NCBI GenBank assembly: GCA_022570795.1
Contig: JAKUDP010000001.1
Coordinates: forward strand, 744,001-808,000
Source of the DNA: Sphaerulina vaccinii
Taxonomy: Eukaryota > Ascomycota > Dothideomycetes > Mycosphaerellales > Mycosphaerellaceae
Direction: 5' to 3'
Length of the DNA: 64,000 nt
The position numbers and the translations under genes were made by a program. Under the pieces are notes generated by a model. That model saw only the letters and a program-made list of their open reading frames with translations, was not told the origin of the DNA and searched no databases. Position 1 is the first letter of the stretch; every line of letters begins with the position of its first letter. This document shows positions 10,828 through 20,871 of the stretch, piece by piece.

Positions 10828-13800
10828 ATGGCCACGCCTATAGGAATCGCGGACAACGTTCCGGTTGTGGGAGTCGATGGTATGGTCCGATGGCTGACTC
10901 CTCAGGTAGCCTCGCATCGTCGGATCCACAGCCACGATACCATCAGTATTCGCAGCTGGGCCAAGCATAATGGCATTCTGGATGAGATGCTGTTTACTAT
11001 GCTTGATCAGCTCGAACGGCATTGTAGCATTGAATCAGGATCCCAAATTTTGTCGTTACATGAGGGTGCCCAGCTTGTGCAGAGGTATACGAGCCTAGGT
11101 CGTGATGAGCAAATGCGTTGGCTGCTGGCGGACTTGCGCGCAAGGGAAGTCATACATGCATTCGATGTTGCGAAGACAGCATACAATACACCAGCCACTG
11201 CTCTTTCGAACCAGGCCGCTTCACTCCGCATGAGCATCAACTCCCAGCAGATCAACCAGTTGAATCAGATGCTGAGCGCGCAGTCATCCGCGAAGGTGGC
11301 AGGGCTTCGGAGCGCAGATCAGGCCGGCAGTAGGACGGTACCAACTTCTATGCCTGCGCCACAAAGAATCCCGCTGGCAGAGTCGTCGCGAAATATCTTG
11401 CCTCGCCCGAGCACCCCTCTTGACCAGGGCACGAAGCGCAAAAGAGAGGACCCGAAGCCGGCGAGCCACCCCGGAATGATGCCAGCTGGAGGAGAAGAGC
11501 CAGAGGATGAAGACTCATTGCAAGAGCAGGAGGCTGCGCTGCAGGCTCGTATCGCGGCGATACGTGCAAGGACGACTCACGATGACGAGCTCATGCCTCG
11601 CAAGAAGGCGAAAACGGCCAAGAAGGCAACCACGCATCAGGCGCCAGCTGCTGCAGCAGCAACACCTTCGAAACCTCCAAATATCTTGCATGCCCCGAAA
11701 TTGGCTGCCTACTCAACACGGCCCGCACTCGAGGACACGAATACGCGTGTGTCTCGCAGCCCCCAAATCCGGACCACAGTGGTAAAGAAAGATGGTCGGC
11801 TAATCACTACCACTACCGGCGGAGCGTATGGGGATGGGACGTCGGTCAGAAGTGTTGCGGACCTCACCCACAGTGGTCCAGACACGCCCTCGACCCCAGT
11901 CATGCCGATCAAGCTCATACTCAAGAGACAAGAGAAGCCTGACTACAGGCTGAAGGCGCCGCTCGTAAGTATGAATGTTGGTAAGTCTTGGAACTCCTAG
12001 CTGACGATGGTAATGCAGGGCACAAGTTTCGCTAGGATAGCCCTTATCGCAAAGAAGGAGTTCGGTATTCCCGTGCAGCAAGACGTCTGCCTACACTTCG
12101 AAGGGCAGAGGCTCAGCGCTGCAGAGACGGTGCGTGAAGCGCTCCTCAAAGACTTTGCAGTGCTCAAAGTGTTTGACCTGCCGCCGAAGGTTGCCTCATC
12201 GGTCTTGCCACAATCTGTCGTTCACAAGCAGGAGTCCAAGGCCACGACGATCTTTGGAAAAGTTGAGCGAACCGTAACCCCTCCTCCAACGAAGCCAGTC
12301 CCAGCACAGCCAGTCATCGACCTCATATCGAGCTCGCCTCCTCAAGTTTTAGCTGAGCCTGGCCCAGCTCCGCCACCAGCGCCAGCACCTCCTGTGCAGG
12401 TCGAGCCAGTCCTTTGTCAAGAGCAACAAGAGATCGTTGACCTCATTGTAGCTGGGCACAACGTCTTCTATACCGGAAGTGCGGGATGTGGCAAATCCAC
12501 TGTTCTCAAGGCTTTCACAGCTCGCCTGCGAGACAATGGTAAGACTGTGAGAATCGTCGCGCCAACTGGGAAGGCCGCACTGGACATCAATGGATCCACG
12601 ACATGGACCTACGCGGGCTGGACGCCCGGCCATATGAAGAAGCCCTTGGAAGAGCTTGTTAAAGGAGCCTATGGAAAGTTTGTTTCGAAAAGATTCAAGA
12701 GTACTGATGTTCTCGTGATTGATGAGATCAGCATGGTAGAGTCGCATCTGCTTGAACGACTGAGCCACATCATGCAAGCCGCACGAGGGAATTACAAACC
12801 ATTTGGTGGCGTTCAGCTGGTCGTGACTGGTGACTTCTGCCAGTTGCCTCCTGTCAAAGCCTTCCAGTTTTGTATGTTCTGTGGTCGTGAGCACACACGT
12901 GTGATTGGGCCTAATCGAGAGACTCTGTACCGCTGTCCCCAACATGGAGACTGCAACGACGACGATAAGTGGGCATTCAAGGTAAAATGAACCCAAACCA
13001 AATCACTAGAGCAGTGCTGACTTAAGATCTAGAGCAAGGTTTGGGAGAAGTGCGAATTCAAACACATCAACCTAACCGAGATACATCGACAAAGCGATCA
13101 AGTGTTCATTGGCATCTTACAAAAGCTGCGAATAGGCAAGCTGCTCACCAATGCAGATCGACAACTGCTGCTGGACCACCCTTGCGATGTCAAGAATGCA
13201 GTCAAGCTGTTTCCGACGCGCGAAGAAGTTCGGCGCATCAACCAGACGGAGTTCGATAAATTGGTCACTGCCAAGCGCGAGTACAGATGTCTGGACTATT
13301 TTCGATGGAACCAGGAGCATGGCAACCTCAGAGAGAAAGGCAGGCGATCGCCGGTAGACAACTCACTGGAAGCTCTGCGCGAACATCGCCTCGAAACCAA
13401 GGTCGAATTCAAGGCAAACATGCTTGTTGTGCTGCTTGTCAATCTGGACATTGCCAATGGCTTAGTCAATGGCTCGCAGGGACGAGTGATCGGATTTGAG
13501 CCGTATGATGAGTCCAAGCTGCCGAAGGCTGCGGTTTTCGAAGGCGGTAGTTTCAGCTCGTCCTCTCGTGGCAGAGGGGCCAAGAAGGGTCGCGGTGGTA
13601 GAGCGGCTTCTCCTGAACCAAGTCAGGCAATGGTACAAGGAGAACTGCGCGGGGAGTATGCATCTCTGCGGGAAGGCCAGATCAAGGATTTCATATTGCA
13701 GCCTTGCAACACAGAGAAGCGGTGGCCCATTGTTCTCTTCGACAACGGTATAAGGCGCACAATCTATGCTGATTGCCAGGTGAACGAGCTTGGAGACGAC

Positions 13801-14061
13801 GAGCCGTACACGCTACTGGCTCGTACACAGATTCCTTTGCTGGCAGCATGGGCAATGACTATTCACAAGTCGCAAGGCATGACTTTGAACAAAGTTATAG
13901 TTGATCTTGGAAGATCTTTCGAGGAGGGTCAGGAATATGTCGCACTAAGTCGTGCAAGAAGTCTTGATGGATTGCAAGTGGTCAGCTTGGGAAGCAATGT
14001 GGGCACAGGTGGGAACGAGCAGGTGAAGAAGTTCCTGAAGGAGAAGTTCAATATTGGGTAA
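10828..14061 (+). CDS. Pif1-family 5'-3' DNA helicase with N-terminal extension, three exons (1042 aa)
   Basis: Pif1-type helicases unwind DNA 5' to 3' and act at telomeres, replication barriers and G-quadruplexes. Exons are 10828-11964, 12019-12981 and 13033-14061, joined by 54- and 51-bp phase-0 introns. Helicase motifs in order: Walker A GSAGCGKST (about residue 532), motif Ia VAPTGKAALDINGSTT, Walker B VLVIDEISM (about 612-620), motif III LVVTGDFCQLPPV, NLTEIHRQ, and the C-terminal WAMTIHKSQGMTLNKV and EYVALSRARSLDGLQV. Between motifs III and IV is an insert with a CxxC pair (CMFCG) and CPQHGDC, like a zinc ribbon. A Gly/Arg/Ser-rich loop (SSSSRGRGAKKGRGGR) sits in the second RecA-like part. 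The N-terminal 360 residues are mostly disordered with basic NLS-like stretches. Residues about 359-435 look like a ubiquitin/SUMO-like fold. It is related to but not clearly orthologous with yeast PIF1/RRM3. Confidence 0.88.
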
Positions 14062-14333
14062 CCATTCTGACGCATCTATGCAAAACCTGAAGAGAGGCCC
14101 TTGCAAGGCCAAAGTGAGAGCAAGTGCGCGTGCGAACGTCCAGATGCCGAGAGTTGAGTGGGGCGGCCGTGCTTTCCATGAACGCGACTTGCTGGGTTGC
14201 GACTTCCTCAGCGCGTGTGGTGGCAAACCTCATCTGCCTGATCTGAGCTTACACACCTTCTCAGTTGAACTTCAGACTGTTCTCTTTCATCTCGACACAT
14301 CTGCATACCAACTCCATTGCAGCGATCCACACG

Positions 14334-15399
14334 ATGGCTCCAGCAAAGAGACACACGAGAGCCACAGCAGCCGCTGCAACCCTACCAGACACGGGATTTG
14401 CACCTGGCTTTGCTCCATGGGCCACGACCACAAGCTTGCTCAATGGCGGCAACCTCGCACAGATACCAAAGGTACGAGTAACCGCTAGATGTCTTCGGCC
14501 TGACTGACAACCATACAGTTCAATGTTGAAACTGGCGGGTTCACACACGTTGTCACAATCAATCACAGCGATGCCTTCGAGCTCGAACCGGTATGCGAAA
14601 GCCATTGTCACAAGCTCTCATCAGTTCACTGATGTCTTCACTACAGCTCCTCATTACTCAAGGTCCGCTTCGCGGCAGTCATGCTTTGGTCCTCAAGCCT
14701 TTCACCAAGTACTTCCGATTCCTCGACCTGCCCCTCGAGATTCGCCGCATGGTCTACGATGAGCTGCTGCTAGACACTCAAACAATCCACGTCTCCACTC
14801 AGAAGGCCAAGGACGAACCACGACGTGCTATGGGCCGCAGACATTATTCACTTCCTGGGTCGACTGTGATATATGCGAGTCGCTTCCGGCCTAACTCGCT
14901 TGCAATCATGGCAGTGAACAGGCAGATGCTTCAGGAAGCTTCGGCTACTATGTATAGCGGCAACACCTTCAGGTTCGACAAGTTCAGCACATGCCAAATT
15001 TTCTTGGCGGATCTGGGCACCATGCGAGGTCATATTCGACACATATCATTCTCTGGTTGGGCGTACCAGAAGACCAAAGCACGTGGTATGTTCTTCAAGC
15101 TCAAGGACGCGACAGGACTACGCAGCATCTCCTTGCATTACATGGACTTCACCAATTGGACCGTGGACACTCTTGCCGCAGACTGCAAGACTATGATGAC
15201 AGCGCTCCAGAGATCTCGAAAGGGTGGCTCGAATGTCTTATCTGTGCTTGACATTCTCAAGTTGACTTTCAGCAAATGCACAGACTGTGACAAAGATGGA
15301 GTCTCGTGCACAGATTGTATCAGAAGATCTGAGAAGAGCAGCAGTCTTCAAGGACAGATTCGCCGGGCAGTCGCAAAGAGCTTGGGTATCGAGGACTAG
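14334..15399 (+). CDS. 2EXR/F-box-like hypothetical protein, three exons (320 aa)
   Basis: Exons are 14334-14471, 14519-14590 and 14647-15399, with introns of 47 and 56 bp, GT-AG borders and matching phases. After an Ala/Thr-rich start, exon 2 encodes FNVETGGFTHVVTINHSDAF. Exon 3 begins shortly before YFRFLDLPLEIRRMVYDELL, the signature that opens the fungal 2EXR (F-box-related) domain, then IMAVNRQMLQEASATMYSGN, also typical. Such proteins are very numerous in plant-associated ascomycetes, and some may act as ubiquitin-ligase adaptors; none of that is shown here. The C-terminus carries paired CxxC motifs (CTDCDKDGVSCTDC) that could bind metal. A second gene of this kind lies at 55.3-56.4 kb. 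Confidence 0.8.
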
Positions 15400-16611
15400 G
15401 GCGAGACGGAAATGGCTTGCCCAAGCATGGACATATGCCTCTGGTATCATGACTGAAGATGTGAAGGATGGATCTGCTGCTAATGTTGCTTTGTTCTGCG
15501 AGTTACAAGCGTTCTCAGGGACTTGCATCCTATTTGCTATACCTGATATCGAGATATCAATACCAATCCCTTCGACATCCTCACATCATCACTCGCATTG
15601 TCGAGGAAGAAGTCTAGACACAGCGTGAGCAATAGAAGCACCGTTTGCGGCACTGCAGCAATCCTTGTCACTTCGTGCATGGAATGTGGGGACCTGTCTG
15701 CATCTCGTCCATGGATCGACTTCTCGTCGCATGCAGGCGCAGTCTATACACCCACAAGGCTCACTGTATGATCATGTCAGATAGAACACGTATTCAACAT
15801 CAGCATGTGTATAACAGAGGCTGTGGCAGACGGTGGATTGTCTCCCATAGTAAGCGCGACGCGTATCCCTGCCGATTGCGGGTAGCGCCTGCCAGCCGCT
15901 GGGAGAATTTGCTTGGCCGCCGACATGCTGTGCGACTTCACCTTGACCATGATATGAGAGCTGCCGTGCAAGCACATACAATGCACCTCGTAGAGCTCAT
16001 GTCGTACGCAAACGACTGCATGCGCGGATGCTTCTTTGTGCGCCATGTGCGCGCCTTTCAAGATGACGAACAAGGCAATAATGCGTGGCAGTGGCGTCCA
16101 AGGTCTCCATCTGACATTTCATTGTGCACACAGGAAAGCTCGAAAGTGCGGGTATGAAACGTCTGTTGCGCTAGAGCTGCTGCCATTCTTCACTGCGATG
16201 AGTTCTGCGTTTCACGAAGTTCAATATTCAACATCTCTGAAGTTCTCGCTTCACACACACTCATTTGAAAACACTCACTCCCACCACAGATATCGAACTA
16301 AGCCGGATCACAGCACGGCATTGTAGAGCAAGTCTTTGTCTACGCCGCATCATCGTCGCTGCGAATTGAAGCTGCTGCTCGACTCGAGAAAACCACCCGG
16401 TCTGCAGCGATCCGACTGCACCTACCTTGTGCCTCCGCACTCAGTGCCACCTGCCTGCCGCAAGATCGCAATTACTCGAGCCAGTTGAGCATCGCTCATG
16501 CAGCTTCGCATGGCGCGCGCGTAAGCTCCCCAAACAGCACACCTCCACCAGCCATTCCATCGACAACATTGTATGGCCTCGGAGGAACCTTAAGTCATTC
16601 GCTTGGAAGTA
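15400..16611. other. Intergenic region upstream of KRE6-like gene
   Basis: A 1.2-kb stretch with only short or unconvincing frames (a 170-codon frame at 15645-16157 has no domain-like features). It most likely carries the promoter and long leader of the downstream glucan gene. Confidence 0.45.
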
Positions 16612-19188
16612 ATGGCACCTTCGCAAACCCACAGACTGACGAAGCATCACCTACAACCGACACTGAGAGGACCCCAACGAAGCTTCGACGGCACCGACGA
16701 CAGACAGATCCAACAAGCCGGCCGCTCCGCTACCAATCTCAATGCTCAGGCGTCGGCGCAGTCCTTACGCGAGGCATCACGGCCAAGCTCGCGCGATGGC
16801 AAGAAGTATGAACCACTACAGTCATTAGGCTTAACAGAGCATCTGGATCGCCCCCGACCAGAGCCACAACGGCAGTATTCTGGCACACTCTCACCGCACG
16901 CGCCTCCCATACCATCTCCGCTGGGACCAAAGCCCTCGAACTCCAGCGCAGCGTCGGTCGTTCGAAAGGCCAGTGATGACGATACATGCAGCTCAGAAGG
17001 AGTTTCATTACCACCGCGAAGGAGTGAACTTGCAGCTGCTATTGAGGAGATGACACTGTCCGGTAGCCAAACACCGCCTCGCAGCGTTCTCCGGCCAGGA
17101 GATGTATCATATCAGGAATCCCACTCGGCGTCGTCGCAGTCGACCCCAAAGACTGTGCGAGATCTTGGATCAGATTACACTCGCTACTTCAATCCATTCG
17201 CTACACGATCGAACTCAGCGAATACATCTCAACAAGATCTGTCGATATCGGCCATATCAGCAATGCGATTACCAACCTTCAACTCTTCTACGAATCTAGC
17301 TCCTTCTGAAGCAGCAGTATCTTCCGCAGATCTTTCCAACCGGCTTTCGGTCCACTCCAACCCTTTCAAGGATGACAAGCGGAAATCCTCCTCACTTGGG
17401 TCACTACCAGATTCAGCACCTGGCACGCCCGTGCCCGAACAACCTGATGCTAAGGAGAATGAACCTGGGTCTTTGAACGCTGCGGTCGTACAGCCGCGGG
17501 CTGGGACGCCCACTTTCATTCACAACGCAGATCCAGAGAAGGCGACTTTCATGCCACAGTATGTTGATGATCGACTAGGGGCACCATACATACTGTACAT
17601 GGATGAGAAAGAAGACGATGATGACATGCACATGCCTGCTTGGGATGACGACCGCAATCCCAAGTACAGGCCGACTTTGAGAGATCGGTTCTCAAAGGAC
17701 AATATCGTGAACACGATCGGCATTGTCTTTCTGATTACTGGCCTCTGCACGATATTCATCGTGCTGCCGGTAATTTCTTTCACCGGCACAACTCTCATCC
17801 CGTACAATCTCGATACACCACTGGATCAGATGCCCGGCCACGGCAAGCCAGATCCATGGTTTCATGTCAATAACAACGACTATCCGCTACTCGCGAATAT
17901 CAGGTCGAGTCTGATAGATTCTGATACACCGAGCTCTGCGATGACACGTAAGAGCATCAATGGGAACGAGCTGAAACTGGTCTTCAGTGACGAGTTCAAT
18001 AAGAAGAACAGGACATTCTATGAGGGAGATGATCCGTACTGGTTTGCCCCAGATATCTGGTATCATGCCACGAACGACCTGGAATGGTATGATCCAGATG
18101 CAGTCAACACAGGTAAGTGCGTCGGTGAAGTTGACAAAGACATATGATACTAATACCGCGCAGGCGACGGCACTCTACAACTTCAGCTCGATGCATTCGC
18201 CAATCACGACTTACAATACAGATCTGGTATGCTCAACTCGTGGAACCAGCTGTGCTTCAAAGGCGGCGTCTTCGAGATCTCTGTCAGCCTACCCGGACCT
18301 GCTGGCATTCATGGTCTTTGGCCCGGAGCCTGGACGATGGGAAATCTTGGTCGGCCAGGCTACCTCTCCACTACAGATGGCCTATGGCCGTATACCTACA
18401 ACGACTGTGATGCCGGCATAACTCCGAATCAGTCGATGACTGATGGCACAAGCTTCCTGCCAGGACAGCGATTGCCAAATTGTGTCTGTCAGAACGAAGA
18501 CCACCCATCTCCTGGGACTGGCCGCGGTGCACCCGAGATCGATATCATCGAAGCAAGCGCAGACTGGGCTGGTAAAGGCTATAGCGTGGCTACACAGTCA
18601 TACCAAGTGGCGCCCTTCGACATCTTCTACGAACCAAACTACGACTTCATGGAGATCCCAAACTACAACTTCAGCTATGTCAACTCATACACTGGAGGAC
18701 CATTTCAGCAAGCGGTTTCCACGACAACCATGCTGAACAACAACTGGTACGACGGAAAGGCTTATCAAAAGTACGCGTTTGAGTACCAGCCTGGAAGCGG
18801 TAAGGACGCTCACGTCACCTGGTTCGTTGCAGACGATGAGATGATGAGGTTTGATGGTCGTGCTATTGGTCCGAATGGCAATATCAAGCAACGACTCATC
18901 GCCGAGGAACCTTTGTCTATGATTCTCAACCTCGGTTTCTCTCACAGTTGGGTCGACATAGATCAGGCCAATCTCAAATTTCCAACTGTGATGCGAGTCG
19001 ATTACGTGCGATGGTACCAAAACGCAGAGGACGACAGTCATGAGGTGACGTGCGATCCGCGAGGATACCCAACTACCGACTACATCGCCAGACACCCAGA
19101 GGCGTACAAGAATCCTAACGCTACGCTTTGGTCAGACGCCGGCTACTCAAGGCCGAAGAACACTCTAATGGACGGATGCAGTGCATAG
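16612..19188 (+). CDS. KRE6: KRE6/SKN1-type beta-1,6-glucan synthesis protein (GH16), two exons (841 aa)
   Basis: Type II membrane protein of the secretory pathway needed for beta-1,6-glucan in the fungal wall. Exons are 16612-18112 and 18164-19188, with a 51-bp intron holding a perfect TACTAAT-like branch (GATACTAATACC). Residues 1-360 are a Ser/Pro-rich cytosolic tail ending in acidic DEKEDDDDMH. One membrane segment follows (IGIVFLITGLCTIFIVLPVI, about 368-387). The lumenal part is the SKN1/KRE6 GH16 domain, with WYHATNDLEWYDPDAVNT before the intron and GMLNSWNQLCFKGGVFEIS after it. The GH16 catalytic signature EIDIIEAS is near residue 624, with GLWPGAWTMGNLGRPGY and Cys pairs as in the family. 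The ATG at 16612 is the first in frame; an upstream non-coding exon cannot be excluded. Confidence 0.94.
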
Positions 19189-19822
19189 TCCTTACTTACA
19201 CTTGGAAACCATGCGTGGCATTGTCAATGTACATGATGTACAGCACACATCAATATACCCAAGGCGTGTCATTCACGGAAGAACAGCACATAGGTTCACG
19301 ATTTGGTCTTTCGGGCAGCACAGTACTAGGGGTCAGAGATTCGGGCAAGGTGTTTGAGCTTAGCGGCATTGCGTGTGAGCGTTGTTTTGGGCACGACGGT
19401 GACTAGCGGGACGCAAGCTTAGGTGTATGGCTGTACAGAACATGCCAGTAACAAACAGTTGTCGGGTCGGAGTATAGCAGAGCAAGTGGAGACATAGACC
19501 CCAGCTATGGCAACGGAAGGCTCTCTTAGAAGCCAAGCCCAGGCTGGCCATGACTAATGCAATTAGACTTTGCCTCACATTGAGGAGTTCGCATCTCCAA
19601 CATTTTCCAGCTCATATCAGCAAACGCCGACTCACGCCATCGCGAGATGCCCGTCATCATCATGTCTCGGATAGATCACCATCTAGTTTGATCATCAGCA
19701 GGCATGATCAGACTACATCTTGGTAGCAGGCATGAGCCGGTCGTTATGAGTTGCCATGCTTTATCACTATTATTCACTTACTAGATATATGCTGTGTAAC
19801 CCGAGAAAGGATCTTGGCCAAG
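19189..19822. other. Intergenic region between KRE6 and the methyltransferase
   Basis: Probably the KRE6 3' UTR and methyltransferase promoter. No gene, repeat or RNA structure is evident. An in-frame ATG at 19751 could extend the next protein by 24 residues. Confidence 0.5.
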
Positions 19823-20755
19823 ATGGGAAACTTTTGTTCTTCGTTGATCACACAGCAACGAGAGATGGATAACGATGATGATGATTGGCCGAAGACTGAA
19901 GAAGAACTGCATAGGAGATATTTCGAAGAATATGATGCTGGATCTATGCTGGAAAAGGTTGAAGGCAACACTACGAAAAGGAAAGCCGAACTACATTGCA
20001 GCTATATGCTACCCACCCTCCATCTCATGGCAAAAGCAAAACCTCATCTCAAGATCCTGGACGTAGGATGTGGATCTGGAGAAATCACAGTCGATTTAGG
20101 TGAAATGTTTCCTGAAGCACATATCATCGGCATTGACTTATCTGGTGCAGTGCTAGATACTGCTAGGGTGTATGCTGAGAGTCGAGGCGTGACAAATGTG
20201 GAGTTTGTACAGAAGAGTGTGCATGATATGGATGGGGAGTGGAGTGGGATGTTTGATGTTGTGTTCACGCATCAGGTTATTGCTCATCTTGGGGATCGGG
20301 TTGGAGGGGTGAGAGAGATGAGGAGGGTTACGAGAAAGGGTGGGGTTGTTTGCATGAGGGAGGGCAATTTGAGGACTGGGAGATTTTTTTCTCATGAGAG
20401 GTATCGGGCTTTGCAGGAATGCTTTGGAGTTATTGTTGATGTGCATGAAGCTGGTGTTGGTGCTGCAGATGCTGGGAGGCAGCTGAGGCATTGGGCTGTC
20501 CAGGCCGGGTTCGAGAAGAACTGTCTCAAAGCCACACATAGCGTCTTCAGGTATGATACCTCAGAAGGACGTAGAGCCTATGGCGGGCACTGGCCCGGTC
20601 GATGTACGCAAGGCCTTTTTGCTCAGCGAGCCATGGAGCTGGGTGTAACATCAGAGAGACTAGACGAGTATGCCCTGGCTTGGAAACAATGGATCGAGGA
20701 TGAGAATGGCATCTTTGCCATGATACATAGCGAAGTTTTGGCTGAGGTCACTTGA
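19823..20755 (+). CDS. Class I SAM-dependent methyltransferase (310 aa)
   Basis: Single-exon class I methyltransferase. Motif I is LKILDVGCGSGEITVDLG, followed by acidic motif HIIGIDLS and the post-II stretch FDVVFTHQVIAHLGD, then REMRRVTRKGGVVCMREGN. This order fits the UbiE/COQ5-like or methyltransferase-11/25 group of small-molecule enzymes, but the substrate cannot be read from sequence. I chose the ATG at 19823, which gives MGNFCSSL. That matches an N-myristoylation signal (Gly2, small residue at 6) with a nearby Cys for palmitoylation. Alternative starts are the upstream ATG at 19751 and MDNDDDDW at 19865. The segment at about 20210-20470 is unusually rich in G and T on the coding strand compared with the rest of the gene. 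Confidence 0.85.
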   Translation: MGNFCSSLITQQREMDNDDDDWPKTEEELHRRYFEEYDAGSMLEKVEGNTTKRKAELHCSYMLPTLHLMAKAKPHLKILDVGCGSGEITVDLGEMFPEAHIIGIDLSGAVLDTARVYAESRGVTNVEFVQKSVHDMDGEWSGMFDVVFTHQVIAHLGDRVGGVREMRRVTRKGGVVCMREGNLRTGRFFSHERYRALQECFGVIVDVHEAGVGAADAGRQLRHWAVQAGFEKNCLKATHSVFRYDTSEGRRAYGGHWPGRCTQGLFAQRAMELGVTSERLDEYALAWKQWIEDENGIFAMIHSEVLAEVT

Positions 20756-20871
20756 TCAGGTTGTCTTGTGATGAATTAGACACTCTCAGATGAACAATGC
20801 TGTCGATATTGCTATGCACTCACTATACACTCGTCATACATACATACGCAGATAAGCAAGATGACTGCAGA

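Noticed and set aside
15645..16157. 170-codon plus-strand frame
   Set aside because: Random-looking residue mix rich in His, Arg and Cys and no domain; several frames of this length are expected by chance in a window this size.
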